Positions 1 through 9,596 of a DNA stretch of 64,000 nt are shown piece after piece. How positions within the stretch are numbered: position 1 is the stretch's first letter; each line of letters opens with the position of its first letter. Where the stretch lies: positions 620,001 through 684,000 of the forward strand of contig NZ_JAGSPJ010000002.1 of assembly GCF_018139545.1 (NCBI RefSeq), written 5' to 3'. The DNA is from Affinundibacterium fentianense. Lineage in GTDB: Bacteria; Pseudomonadota; Gammaproteobacteria; Burkholderiales; Burkholderiaceae_D. A program made the translations under genes and the position numbers. The notes beneath the pieces were generated by a model, which saw only the letters and a list, made by a program, of their open reading frames with translations, searched no databases and was not told the origin of the DNA.

Positions 1-1905
1 AAGAGCGATTTTTTAGCGAATATGAGCCATGAAATTCGTACGCCGATGAATGGCATTATTGGGATGACCGAGTTGGCGCTCGATACCGATTTAAACACGG
101 AACAGCGGGAATATATCAACCTCGTCAAAGTTTCAGCGGTTTCACTTTTGCAAATCGTGAACGACATTTTAGATTTCTCCAAGATCGAAGCAGGAAAAAT
201 GGAAATCGACAAGGTAAGCTTTTCCCTAGAAAGTTTATTGAGCACCACATTAAAAACACTCAGTACGCGAATCGAGCAAGCAAAACTTGAGTTGTTGCTC
301 GATATTGCCGCCGATGTCCCGCAGTATGTGATCGGCGATCCTGGTCGTCTCAAACAGGTTATTACCAACTTGGTTGGCAACGCGATCAAATTTACGGAGA
401 CGGGTGAAGTTGTTTTAAGCGTCCGCCTCGCTCCGCCTACTGATGGTGAGAAGGTACAAATTTATTTTGAAGTGCAAGACACCGGGATAGGCATCGCCCG
501 CGAAAAATTTGATTTGATTTTTAAAGCGTTTTCGCAAGCGGATACTTCGACGACAAGACAGTATGGCGGGACTGGCCTAGGCCTAAGTATTTCCGCGCAG
601 CTAGTTAAACTAATGGGTGGAGAAATCGGGCTCGATAGCGAGCTGAAACGAGGCAGTCGATTCTACTTTACGATTCCCTTTCATTTCGATCCAAGCCAAG
701 ACAACACCGCCCCACTCGAATTAACGCAACTACGCGGACAGCACATATTGATCATCGATGATCATCTCCGAAGTCGCGATTTATTAACGCGTCAACTTCA
801 AGAATGGGATGTACGCACCACCGTCGTCTCCAGTGCAAATGAGGCGTTACAGCTACTGCAGCGCTCCGCCTCACAAGCAAGTTGTTTTGACTGCGTCCTT
901 ATCGACGCACAAATGCCCATCATGGATGGCTTTCAACTTGCTGAAAGCATGCAAGCATTTTCCGCAAGGATCAAACAGAGCATCATGCTGATCACCTCGG
1001 AAAAGCAACAAACCCATATTGGCGACCTCGATAAATTGGGTATCAAAAACCATTTGCTGAAGCCAATCTCACGCAGTGAATTGTATGCTGCGATTCTTAC
1101 GACGAATCAGGCGTCAGCCTCGCATCAATCCTTACAAACTACATCGCGATTCAAGAAAAATCGGAAGCCTCTGCACATCTTGCTGGCAGAAGACAATTTA
1201 GTGAACCAAACTTTGACAATCCGACTCTTAGAAAAACTTGGTCATACGATACAGTTGGCGGAAAACGGATCTGAAGCCGTGAGACATTTTCAAGAAGGCT
1301 ATTACGACGCAATCTTAATGGATGTCGATATGCCACTCATGAATGGGTATAAAGCCAGTCAAAGAATAAGGCAACTGGAGCAACACAGCCATCAGCATAC
1401 ACCGATCATCGCATTAACGGCGCATGCAATTGAGGGAAGTAAGGAAGCCTGCCTTCAACATGGTATGGACGCCTATCTGAGTAAACCGATTGATGTTGAT
1501 GCACTATGGCGCGAACTTGAAAAAATCCATCACGTCCAACCCACGATCACGCTTTCGGCCTCGCCCGACAACATGTACCAAGGTTCTGCTGATTTGAATA
1601 AAATGCGAGAAATGATTGGCAATGATCGCGAGTTGTTCAACGAATTAAGTCGTCTCTTCGCGCTCGACGCACACAAACATTTAACGGCAATTCAGACGGG
1701 TATCGCTGCTGGTGACTTCCAGGCAATTCGACAAGGTGCCCATTCCATTAAAGGCATGGCTGGGGTTTTTTATGCTGAATCAATAAAGCAGTCGGCGATT
1801 GCGTTGGAACGCACTTCCGACCTGACACAAGCGCCCCTTTTACTTGAACAACTGCAGCGCCTTATCGCCAACCTAGAACAGACCATCGCCCAGTATCATT
1901 GGTAA
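1..1905 (+). CDS. Hybrid sensor histidine kinase/response regulator (5'-truncated by window edge)
   Basis: The reading frame is open from base 1, so the gene begins upstream; the first in-window ATG at 22 lies inside the phosphoacceptor helix and is not a start. In order the fragment holds a HisKA dimerisation helix ([15 protein letters not shown], phospho-His near codon 10), an ATPase domain (N box [10 protein letters not shown]1 DTGIGIA, G2 [10 protein letters not shown]), a first receiver ([18 protein letters not shown]), a second receiver ([21 protein letters not shown]) and a C-terminal Hpt domain (HSIKGMAG). This is the BarA/ArcB-type phosphorelay layout. Both receivers keep the Asp and the Lys. 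The sensor part is outside the window, so the stimulus is unknown. The following gene is convergent (1937, minus). Confidence 0.93.
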   Translation, partial: KSDFLANMSHEIRTPMNGIIGMTELALDTDLNTEQREYINLVKVSAVSLLQIVNDILDFSKIEAGKMEIDKVSFSLESLLSTTLKTLSTRIEQAKLELLLDIAADVPQYVIGDPGRLKQVITNLVGNAIKFTETGEVVLSVRLAPPTDGEKVQIYFEVQDTGIGIAREKFDLIFKAFSQADTSTTRQYGGTGLGLSISAQLVKLMGGEIGLDSELKRGSRFYFTIPFHFDPSQDNTAPLELTQLRGQHILIIDDHLRSRDLLTRQLQEWDVRTTVVSSANEALQLLQRSASQASCFDCVLIDAQMPIMDGFQLAESMQAFSARIKQSIMLITSEKQQTHIGDLDKLGIKNHLLKPISRSELYAAILTTNQASASHQSLQTTSRFKKNRKPLHILLAEDNLVNQTLTIRLLEKLGHTIQLAENGSEAVRHFQEGYYDAILMDVDMPLMNGYKASQRIRQLEQHSHQHTPIIALTAHAIEGSKEACLQHGMDAYLSKPIDVDALWRELEKIHHVQPTITLSASPDNMYQGSADLNKMREMIGNDRELFNELSRLFALDAHKHLTAIQTGIAAGDFQAIRQGAHSIKGMAGVFYAESIKQSAIALERTSDLTQAPLLLEQLQRLIANLEQTIAQYHW

Positions 1906-1936
1906 GGACAATCACAATAAGGACCGCAAAACCCAA

Positions 1937-3493
1937 TTAAGGTTGCTTCGTATGTTTCAAGCTAAGCGCTAATTTTGCAGCCGCAGCCTCAAAGCGATGG
2001 AATCGCTGAGTTAGCATTTGGATATGTCTCGTTTTATCGGCATCGCTGAGGAAAGAATAGCGAATACTATTAAATACCGTTGCCTTCAGTGTGTCATAGC
2101 TCGGTTGATAACGACTCGCGAACAAAACATACTCATGACTTAAGTTATTGCGCGAAACGCCAGCGTCATCACTTGATATCACGAACGGAACCTGATGCCG
2201 TAAATACAATGCAACGGGATGGGCATCCGGCTTCATTCCCAATATAAATTCATTGCTAGTCAAATTAATTTCTAGCGCAACATCGCGTTGTTTGATTTCA
2301 GCAAGGAGTTGATCTGGCGCTGCTTCGTGGATGAGATCCACAGCATGACCAATCCGTTCCGCTCCTGCGATTTGTACAGCGGTGCGGATATGATGTTGCA
2401 AATGTTCTGGCTGTACCATGCCCAAACTGAGCTCCCCCGCATGTAAGGATAATCGCACTTTGGGGAAGCGTTGCTTCAAGAATGCAAACATCTGCATGTG
2501 CATGCGATAGTCGCGTAAGGCGACAAGACCATGCTCTGGTCCAACGATATTCACACCAACAATCAGAGGATTATTTTGACTCGCCGAAAAGGCAGCAAAC
2601 AAACCAGAAAAAGTTCGCGAAAGCGAACTATTCCGCGACACATAGCTTTGTATGCGCAAACTAAACTCATCGTCATCAATTCCCGCCACGTCTTGCTTTG
2701 CTTCATTGACATAGTCTGTAATTCGCTTCTGCGCCTGCGGATCATTTTGCAAAAAATCTGCAAATTGTGCCCACGCCTGATGCAAGGTTTCTATATTTGT
2801 CTCATTCCCCAACGCATCGATTTTTGCAGATAATTCAGGATGGTCCGTGACTGGCGCGCTCTTCAGCATCGTTTCCAAATACTGTTGATTTTCTGCCTTG
2901 GCTTGCTGCTTTAAAATTTGCAGGCCTTGATTGGTCGAGTACTTTGCAATACCAGAAAAATATCCGAAAGTATTAAAAAAATGCTGATCGGGCGGAACTT
3001 GATGTTGCACATGGTTGCCATAATCCAAAGTCGACCACGCCATCAACAATTCGCGATAAAGAAAATTATCTTTGCGTATCGCATCAACTTTCAAGCAATT
3101 CTTATTCGTCTCAACGAGCTGTTCAGGTCGAGTCTCTATCTTCAAACGTTCTTGCTTTTTGACTGCGTCATTGTCACGATAAATGCAGAATCCTCGTTGC
3201 GCTACCCAATCCAAATAATGTTCAGCATACACAGAGCCAGAGTAATGGTGATGAATGTCACCACCTTTGGGTAACATATTCATTAGCATTGTCAGCTCTG
3301 CCAATCGAGGGCGCGCGGCTGAGGTCGTCGAATGACTGCCCTGAATTAATTGGGCATAGTAATCCCGCGTCGCTTGCAAATTGCTTTGTATCGTTTGACG
3401 ACTATCTTGCGCAACGACGGGCGTACAGGTCATCGACAGCAACGCAAAAGAAATAGCACTAAAAGAAATGGGCAACAGATTCTTTTTTAACAT
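1937..3493 (-). CDS. Secreted adenosine deaminase family protein
   Basis: 518 residues starting with a Sec signal peptide (hydrophobic ISFSAISFALLSM, cleavage likely after VVA), so the product should be periplasmic or extracellular. Amidohydrolase-fold adenosine deaminase motifs are present: GGDIHHHYSGS (metal-binding His and substrate region), SLHAGEL (catalytic His/Glu), RIGHAVDL and FVISSDDAG (metal Asp pair). The length exceeds the cytoplasmic enzyme (about 330-350) and is closer to the secreted ADGF/CECR1 type. Expected reaction: adenosine to inosine plus ammonia. The start is supported by an AGAGGAAG ribosome site just upstream. It is the last gene of the minus-strand nucleic-acid scavenging block, downstream of the S1/P1 nuclease gene. 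Exact substrate (adenosine or deoxyadenosine) cannot be read from sequence. Confidence 0.87.
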   Translation of the reverse strand: MLKKNLLPISFSAISFALLSMTCTPVVAQDSRQTIQSNLQATRDYYAQLIQGSHSTTSAARPRLAELTMLMNMLPKGGDIHHHYSGSVYAEHYLDWVAQRGFCIYRDNDAVKKQERLKIETRPEQLVETNKNCLKVDAIRKDNFLYRELLMAWSTLDYGNHVQHQVPPDQHFFNTFGYFSGIAKYSTNQGLQILKQQAKAENQQYLETMLKSAPVTDHPELSAKIDALGNETNIETLHQAWAQFADFLQNDPQAQKRITDYVNEAKQDVAGIDDDEFSLRIQSYVSRNSSLSRTFSGLFAAFSASQNNPLIVGVNIVGPEHGLVALRDYRMHMQMFAFLKQRFPKVRLSLHAGELSLGMVQPEHLQHHIRTAVQIAGAERIGHAVDLIHEAAPDQLLAEIKQRDVALEINLTSNEFILGMKPDAHPVALYLRHQVPFVISSDDAGVSRNNLSHEYVLFASRYQPSYDTLKATVFNSIRYSFLSDADKTRHIQMLTQRFHRFEAAAAKLALSLKHTKQP

Positions 3494-3608
3494 TTTTTCT
3501 TCCTCTATTTTTTCTGCGTCTTTTCAATGTATTTTATGGAAAGCGAAGAGATCTCATTCTATTCATCCCCTGCTCCAATCTAACAGCATGCCCATCTAAC
3601 AACACAAG

Positions 3609-4697
3609 TTAGGGCCAAATTTTCTGTAGAAGTGCCGCAAGACGATATCCTGCTAGTTGCAACTGTTTCTGAGTGATCTCTGTACTCGTTTCGATATAGT
3701 TGCTAGGCAAAGTCGTATACCACGAAGAAAACTCGATACCGCGGCGACTTGTGACCTTAATTCTCTCGGTTGCAACAATATTAGAATAAGCGACTTTTGC
3801 CGATACCAGTCCCTCATTCGCCCATTGCTCTGGCCAAGTAATCGGATCGCCACTGTTCTGGCTATTTGGCACCGGAGCCGCAAGCATCTTGTCGGTCAAA
3901 TCTGCAACGGTGCGGACACCCAACTTACGCATCACATTTTCTACCACGGTGACATCCCAATATAAATGCAGTGGCTTTCCGATACGCTTTGGCTTATCCG
4001 TTTCTGTGACGCTGCCTGCTGCCTTCGCGGCCGCCTCATCACGTTTAAACAATTCGACATCCCTTGCGGTCCATGTCGCTTTATCCTCGATCAGCAAATT
4101 ATTCCCACCTTGCAAATCAAAGATCGTCACACCGTCAACTTGTTGCTTGCTGGTCGGCGTCACAAATTGATTCTCACTATTAATGTAGGCAGCGCCGACA
4201 TGCAATGGTTGGTGAATATCGCCAACCAAATGCGCAATCATCAACAGCGCCTGACGCGGAGTAAATCGGTGGGGATTACTGCTTTCCGTATCCTTGCCTT
4301 GCAATACTGCAATCGCCTGCTTCAAGGTTTGGACGATATCATGATCGGTCGTGCCGACTCCACCAGCAATGTATGCCGTATTTTGCACAGGTGTATTCGT
4401 ATAATGATAGGCAGCATGCGCTGGATTTTGAATTGTGAAAGCGACCATCTCGGAAGTTTGTGGGCCACAGAATGTGCCCTTCGCACAATCTGCCCAAATC
4501 GAGAGCGATTGCAGGCTTTCACCGGATTGCAACAGGGCTTGAACCTTAGCACCGGCATTTGTCCCTTTCAGCAGTCGATCAGCGATTGCACCAACTGTCT
4601 TATGTCCTTCATCTCCCGATGCGACAGCATGCAATGAAACCACACTCAAACTCAAGGCAGCGCCACACAAAAGTACGAATGATTTGATTTTATTCAT
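3609..4697 (-). CDS. S1/P1 family nuclease, secreted
   Basis: 362 residues with a signal peptide (FVLLCGAALSLSVVSLHAVA). The zinc-dependent S1/P1 nuclease pattern is visible: GDEGHKTVGAIAD at the mature N-terminus, HAAYHYTNTP, LMIAHLVGDIHQPLHVG, GGNNLL and LHLYWDVTVVENV. These enzymes cut single-stranded DNA and RNA to 5'-mononucleotides outside the cytoplasm. Odd point: family members usually begin the mature chain with Trp (WGxxGH), whose backbone binds zinc; here the aligned residue is Ser (SGDEGH). Upstream on the same strand is a 5'-nucleotidase, which would use the products, and downstream a secreted adenosine deaminase. Assignment is firm at family level. Confidence 0.92.
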   Translation of the reverse strand: MNKIKSFVLLCGAALSLSVVSLHAVASGDEGHKTVGAIADRLLKGTNAGAKVQALLQSGESLQSLSIWADCAKGTFCGPQTSEMVAFTIQNPAHAAYHYTNTPVQNTAYIAGGVGTTDHDIVQTLKQAIAVLQGKDTESSNPHRFTPRQALLMIAHLVGDIHQPLHVGAAYINSENQFVTPTSKQQVDGVTIFDLQGGNNLLIEDKATWTARDVELFKRDEAAAKAAGSVTETDKPKRIGKPLHLYWDVTVVENVMRKLGVRTVADLTDKMLAAPVPNSQNSGDPITWPEQWANEGLVSAKVAYSNIVATERIKVTSRRGIEFSSWYTTLPSNYIETSTEITQKQLQLAGYRLAALLQKIWP

Positions 4698-4785
4698 AAA
4701 CTTGCTTTCTCAAAATTTTCAACAATTTTTTAATCTTACTTGACTGCGCATCCCTACAAGTTCGCGTAATTCGTCGGCTTTCCTT

Positions 4786-4870
4786 GATCTACTTATTTGA
4801 TCAATTAATCGATCAAATCATCGATCAAATCATCGATCAAATAAGCAATCAAACAAGCGACCAATCCGCG
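4786..4870. repeat. 12-bp tandem repeat, GATC-containing
   Basis: About six consecutive 12-bp units between the nuclease start and the 5'-nucleotidase stop: GATCAATTAATC at 4799, GATCAAATCATC at 4811 and again at 4823, GATCAAATAAGC at 4835, AATCAAACAAGC at 4847 and GACCAATCCGCG at 4859, with a weaker unit before 4799. Copies decay in both directions from two identical central units. The repeat reads openly on the plus strand but is not a credible gene. Confidence 0.85.
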
Positions 4871-4921
4871 CCAACGATAAACAGGCAAATCGTGTTCATT
4901 CAGCGGCAATCATTATTCCAT

Positions 4922-6691
4922 TTAATTGATACGTTTGACTCGGCCCGCCGCCTGCAAACTACCGACTGGAGTACCTGCGGCTTCACGCACTTTGACGTAA
5001 TGAATAAATACGTCAAGATCTTTAATTCCCGTATCGATCACATCGGTCGCTTTCAAAAAGGTAGGAATGCGATCACCACCACCAGCAATAAAATTATTCG
5101 CGACAATCCGATATGTGCGTGCATTATCAATCGCAACACCGTTTAGTTTCAACGTTTCTGGGAGCACCCGCTGACCGATCGGTCGTTGTTTATCCCAAGT
5201 GTAGGTAAGACCTTCCGATACCTGCAAAACATTACGTCCATCTGGCGATTCCTCATCAACCCACATTTGTTCTTCTAGCAGTGTTCGCAATTGTGCGCCG
5301 GTGAAGCTCATCAAAACCAAGGTGTTTCCAAAAGGTAGTACCGAAGAAGTTTGTCCATAGGTGCTCATATTGCCACCTACGGTTTCCAAATTACCACGTA
5401 TGCCTTTATTGTTCATCAGTGCTATCTCGGCTCCTAGGCTTTTGACTGCTTCGAGTTGAGCATCCGCGACAACATTACCGAGCGGTGATTCGCCAGCATC
5501 GTTCATCTTTCTGCTAAGCGTTGCAACTGCCAAACGCGCAATCGGCTGTGTAATAATCGCATGACTCAGTTCGCGTGCTCTCTCAATCAAACCCGTCATT
5601 TCTTGCGGGATCGGCTCGGTGGATGGCGTCATGGGAAGATTGACCGCTGAGATCTCTTGCACTTGATGGTGGATTGGATCAATGGTCAAACGGAAACGAG
5701 TAAGGAGATGCCCATACATTTGGGCTTGTGTTACTAAGCGTCCCTCCACTTGGCAAGTAAAACCGGTATGGCTGTGACCACTCACGATTAATTTGATCGC
5801 CGGATCAAGTCTCTTGACGATGTTAACAATTGGGCCTTTGAGTTGGGTACACGCAGGTTGATCAAATGCTTCTGTGGTCGTACCGCCTTCGTGAATCAAG
5901 ACAATAAAAACACTCACACCTTGTGCTTTCAGCGCGGGTATGGCTTGATTAATTGCCTCTGCTTCATCGATGAAACGCAACTCCTTCACATTTTCGCGAG
6001 CAACCATCATCGGCGTATCGCGTAACACTGCGCCAATGAAGCCAATTTTCACACCTTTCACGTGCTCGATGTGATAAGCGGCGAAGTAAGGATTGCCGCT
6101 GGCTTTGTCCAACACGTTCGCAGCGATGTACTTAAATTTTGCGCCGGAAAATTCACCATTAAACTTACAGGCTTTATCAGGTCGCGGCGAATCGCAGCCA
6201 CCTTGCATTTGACGCCTCAGCTCTTGCACACCTTGGTCAAATTCATGGTTACCTAAAGCGCTGACGCGCAAGCCCATACGACCCAGTGCTTCTAAAGTTG
6301 GTTCATCCGCAAAAAGCGAAGAGATCCCTGGACTAGCACCGATTAAATCCCCGCCGCCTACAAACAATAAATCCTTATCTTGTTGGCGCCACGCCTGTAA
6401 ATACGCGCCGAGGACTTCGATCCCGCCACCCGTCACTGTTTGTGGTGTCGCGATTCCGGCCCGCGTCAAATTGAATTGTTCTTTTTCTATATGCCCGTGA
6501 AAATCATTGATCGCCACCATGTTAATCACGATAGGCTTTTGTTCGCTCGATAGCGGAGAAGCAGGCGAAGGCTGTGAAGATACTGGCGTGCTGTAATTCG
6601 CACAAGAGAGCAGACTCAGGCTCAACAGTGTCAGCAAGCCCGTACGCGCTAGAGTGGGGGAAGAGAGATACTTGAAGAAATTGGGTGTCAT
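4922..6691 (-). CDS. Lipoprotein 5'-nucleotidase / bifunctional metallophosphatase (UshA family)
   Basis: 589 residues from the ATG at 6691; the frame can be extended to a TTG at 6748, but the ATG is followed directly by the signal sequence. The lipobox LLSC after a hydrophobic stretch predicts a lipid-anchored envelope protein. N-terminal metallophosphatase motifs are NDFHGH, GGGDLIGASPG, LGNHEFD, IVLIHEGG and VSGHSHTGF (two-metal site); the C-terminal 5'-nucleotidase domain carries the substrate pocket (NNKGIRG, FGNTLVLMSFTG, VVADAQL). Expected reaction: 5'-nucleotides to nucleosides plus phosphate in the periplasm. It follows the TonB receptor gene, separated by a terminator, and precedes the S1/P1 nuclease gene. 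Substrate range (NMP, UDP-sugar, cyclic NMP) is not decided by sequence. Confidence 0.9.
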   Translation of the reverse strand: MTPNFFKYLSSPTLARTGLLTLLSLSLLSCANYSTPVSSQPSPASPLSSEQKPIVINMVAINDFHGHIEKEQFNLTRAGIATPQTVTGGGIEVLGAYLQAWRQQDKDLLFVGGGDLIGASPGISSLFADEPTLEALGRMGLRVSALGNHEFDQGVQELRRQMQGGCDSPRPDKACKFNGEFSGAKFKYIAANVLDKASGNPYFAAYHIEHVKGVKIGFIGAVLRDTPMMVARENVKELRFIDEAEAINQAIPALKAQGVSVFIVLIHEGGTTTEAFDQPACTQLKGPIVNIVKRLDPAIKLIVSGHSHTGFTCQVEGRLVTQAQMYGHLLTRFRLTIDPIHHQVQEISAVNLPMTPSTEPIPQEMTGLIERARELSHAIITQPIARLAVATLSRKMNDAGESPLGNVVADAQLEAVKSLGAEIALMNNKGIRGNLETVGGNMSTYGQTSSVLPFGNTLVLMSFTGAQLRTLLEEQMWVDEESPDGRNVLQVSEGLTYTWDKQRPIGQRVLPETLKLNGVAIDNARTYRIVANNFIAGGGDRIPTFLKATDVIDTGIKDLDVFIHYVKVREAAGTPVGSLQAAGRVKRIN

Positions 6692-6745
6692 GTGTTCAGA
6701 CAATCGAAGACGAATGAACAGTTCACAATTCCCAGTTTCATTCGA

Positions 6746-6780
6746 CAAAATTAAAAGGTCTGCAACCGAAGTTGCAGACC
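6746..6780 (-). terminator. Rho-independent terminator after TonB receptor gene
   Basis: On the minus strand a perfect 10-bp stem GGTCTGCAAC / GTTGCAGACC is closed by a TTCG tetraloop and followed by TTTTAATTTT. It lies about 110 bases past the stop of the TonB receptor gene and before the 5'-nucleotidase gene, so the two are probably separate transcripts. Confidence 0.85.
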
Positions 6781-6889
6781 GAAACGACTTAACTACTTGG
6801 AACGATCACACATCCTATCGTTTTGTCCCTAAGGCCAACGCAATAGAGACAGGTGCGATCGCATCCAAGCTCGGAGCACAGTACAGGGA

Positions 6890-9286
6890 TTAGAAATCGC
6901 CTGACAATGTCACAGATGCAAAGCGTGGTGAACCCATGTAGTAGAACACGGTTTTCGCAGCAGCAGTACCATACGCTTTCGCATTAGTAATGTTAAAGCT
7001 TGATGGATTGCGGTACTCACGGTTTGTCAAATTGCTGATGTTCAAACGCAATGTAGGTTTTTTCACCCAGCTCGTATTCGGGAATTGATAACCGAAATCC
7101 AAACCAACCAAGGTATAGCTTGGAACCAATTCATCATTGGTCATCGTTGCCCATTGTTCGCCTGTGTATTTGACTTTGGCACGTGCATAGAATGAACCAG
7201 TTTCATACATTGCGCTCAAGCCTGCTTTCCATTCTGGCGTTAAAGTCATTTGCTTGCCAGCAGTTGGCAGTGTCGCCGTTTTGCTTACGATCAAATCGTT
7301 TTTGATTTCACTGTTCGCGTAACCGATAGAACCATAGAAAGAGAAGCCGTTCACTGGCGTGTTACCCAATTCCAATTCCCAACCATACGTCTTCACTTTA
7401 CCAACGCTAGTCAAACTGCTGATATTCGCAACTGGGTCGTAAGCGGTCGCTTGACGATCACGGAAATCGACAGAATACAAAGTCGCTTGTGCAGTCAATT
7501 TATCGCTTTGCAAACGGTAGCCCAAATCCATATTCATGGACGTTTCTGCTTTGACATCCACTGGCATTGTCGGTTGATTATTCACCAACACAACGTTGTT
7601 CGTTGTGGAATACACGAAGTTTGGAGGTGCCTTCATGTTTTTCGCCAAGCTGAAGAAGACCTGATTGTTATTATCAATCTGGTAGCGAGCGCCCAATTGT
7701 GGCAATACTTCGGTGTAGGTTTTTTCGATATGGTAATCGACGCCAGAGTTCGTGCCTTCGTTCGCCTTATTCGTGAAGTCACGCTTCATGTTTGGCGCGC
7801 GCACGCCGACATTGATCGTCAATTTATCGTTCATCAAACTGACTGTGTCTTGCGCGAAAATTTGGCTAGAAGTACTGATCGTTCTCCAATCACGGGATTG
7901 GAACGGTGTACCGTCAGGACGCAAGATACGTCCTTCCTTCAACCAGATGTCATTTGCATTGCCGTTGGCATCCACTGCAACCATAGGGCCGAATTGGTCG
8001 TGTGTCGCGCGTTCGTACCAGAAACCAGCCAACAACTGATGATCACCCATAGTATGGGTAACAGATGCTGTCACACCAGGGCGATTTGTGCGTGTCACGC
8101 TACTGTTTGCAACGATTACGCGGTCCAAGGTGTCGCCGTCACCATTCAAATCGACTCCCGCTGTATTTTTGCCTGTCGTTTTGTTTAAGAACCCTGCTTC
8201 GGATTGCAATTTTTGTTGGTTACCACCTGTACCATAGCCATACCAAAAGTAAGGAATGACTTTGATGTCGGTATTCTCACCAATACGCATTTTCGCCGTC
8301 ACGGAAGCGATGGCGTTTTCGAACGGATTTTTTGTCAATTGATAGTATGCATCGCCAAATGCCGAATTCGTATCGCTACCTGCTTTGCCTGGTGAGGCTG
8401 CAGCGTGACCAACCCAAGTTGTGGCGTAATCATAGTTATAACCAAACTTTGCCAAGTCAGCTAAGCTAAAGGAACTGATGTTTTGATTGATTGCGCGGTT
8501 GTACAACACAGTACCGCTAATGTAGTTGAATTTATCAAAATCAGTACGGAAGCCAGCGTCGATATGGTCGCGATTTGCACCGCCTTTACCTTTCCATTTA
8601 TCGGACTGTGCGTGCGATCCAGAAATAAAGAAGCGCGTTTTCAAACCCTCGATCGTGCCTGTGTCATAACGTACATACGTTTTTGACAGATTCAATTGAC
8701 CCAATGTTTGCGCGATACGCAAACGAGAAGTTTTTGAAGGATCGCAAGTCGTGATACCGAAGTTACCACCAGTTGCACCGATTTGTGGAGAATCAACGTC
8801 GGTTGAACCTTGCGTCACAAATTGGGTACATGTGTTTTCTTGATCCACATATTCTTGTGGGTAGACCGAGAAACTACCGGAATCATTCACTGGTACACCA
8901 TTGATGGTCGCACCGATTTGGTCACTATTAAAACCACGCAATGTCAAACCACCACCGAACAAACCTGTCGCGTCGTAGTTATAACTATTCACCGCTGGCA
9001 TCAATTCCAAAGCTTCGTATGCGTTACCTGTTGGACGTTGTTTCGCCAACTCTTCCGCTGTAATGGTACTGCGTGCTTTTGGTGTATTTTCTTGAACCAT
9101 CAAGCCCATACCGACTTTCTTACCCGTGATCGTCACTTGAGATGAGCTGATCACTTCATTGGATTCGGTTGACTCTTTATTTTGCGCGTACGCGCTCGAC
9201 ATACCCAAACAGGTCAGTTGGCAAGCAACTGCTAACATGGTTAGGCGCATCGGGGTACGGCTCAATGGTTTTCTTGTTTGCTTCAT
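6890..9286 (-). CDS. TonB-dependent outer-membrane receptor
   Basis: 798 residues: signal peptide ending near SSAYAQ, plug domain (SQVTITGKK, STITAEELAKQRP, LMPAVNSY, LTLRGFNSDQIGATINGVPVND) and a long beta-barrel ending in an aromatic residue (VTLSGDF). Such receptors import scarce or large ligands across the outer membrane using TonB energy. The start has a clear AAGGAG seven bases upstream. The ligand is not readable from sequence, but the gene sits between the nucleoside importer/hydrolase genes and the 5'-nucleotidase and nuclease genes, so a nucleic-acid-derived ligand is a reasonable inference. No TonB-box variant or FecA-like signalling extension was identified with certainty. Confidence 0.92.
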   Translation of the reverse strand: MKQTRKPLSRTPMRLTMLAVACQLTCLGMSSAYAQNKESTESNEVISSSQVTITGKKVGMGLMVQENTPKARSTITAEELAKQRPTGNAYEALELMPAVNSYNYDATGLFGGGLTLRGFNSDQIGATINGVPVNDSGSFSVYPQEYVDQENTCTQFVTQGSTDVDSPQIGATGGNFGITTCDPSKTSRLRIAQTLGQLNLSKTYVRYDTGTIEGLKTRFFISGSHAQSDKWKGKGGANRDHIDAGFRTDFDKFNYISGTVLYNRAINQNISSFSLADLAKFGYNYDYATTWVGHAAASPGKAGSDTNSAFGDAYYQLTKNPFENAIASVTAKMRIGENTDIKVIPYFWYGYGTGGNQQKLQSEAGFLNKTTGKNTAGVDLNGDGDTLDRVIVANSSVTRTNRPGVTASVTHTMGDHQLLAGFWYERATHDQFGPMVAVDANGNANDIWLKEGRILRPDGTPFQSRDWRTISTSSQIFAQDTVSLMNDKLTINVGVRAPNMKRDFTNKANEGTNSGVDYHIEKTYTEVLPQLGARYQIDNNNQVFFSLAKNMKAPPNFVYSTTNNVVLVNNQPTMPVDVKAETSMNMDLGYRLQSDKLTAQATLYSVDFRDRQATAYDPVANISSLTSVGKVKTYGWELELGNTPVNGFSFYGSIGYANSEIKNDLIVSKTATLPTAGKQMTLTPEWKAGLSAMYETGSFYARAKVKYTGEQWATMTNDELVPSYTLVGLDFGYQFPNTSWVKKPTLRLNISNLTNREYRNPSSFNITNAKAYGTAAAKTVFYYMGSPRFASVTLSGDF

Positions 9287-9596
9287 GTAACACTCCTTAC
9301 TCGTTGATGTGATTTAAATTGAATCTGAATTTCTTTGCATCTTACTTATTGCTCGCTTCAATCGATTTCGAATCGATTTCAAAACTGAGGCCAACGTATA
9401 AAAATCTCTATTTCACTTCATTACACTATTGATTATGCAAATGTGTACGTACAAAAAATCATGAAAATAAATAAGTAACATAAGCTGATTTCATCGCATT
9501 TTTACTTCCAGAAGATGACAGCCTCGTTTTTCTTTTAGAGTAAATGCTCGAATACAACAGCGATTGCACTTTCTTCTTTATCACTTACTATTTAAT
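9287..9596. other. Intergenic region holding the TonB receptor leader
   Basis: 310 bases without a gene. It contains the ribosome site of the receptor (AAGGAG near 9295) and, at about 9358-9378, two copies of the palindrome AATCGATT spaced 11 bases apart, which could be an operator. No convincing -35/-10 pair could be fixed. The rest is AT-rich with no hairpin of note. Confidence 0.5.

Noticed and set aside
3966-4637. 223-codon plus-strand frame over the S1/P1 nuclease gene
   Set aside because: Antisense to conserved nuclease motifs, with no recognisable domain.
4799-4870. CRISPR array
   Set aside because: Units are 12 bp, contiguous and without spacers, so this is a simple tandem repeat.
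4784-5146. 120-codon plus-strand frame beginning with IDQ repeats
   Set aside because: It reads through the 12-bp tandem repeat and then antisense to the 5'-nucleotidase end; the repeat peptide is a by-product.
7250-8188. 312-codon open frame on the plus strand inside the TonB receptor gene
   Set aside because: It is fully antisense to a well-supported receptor, has no ribosome site, and its Arg/His/Cys-rich composition is typical of a shadow frame.
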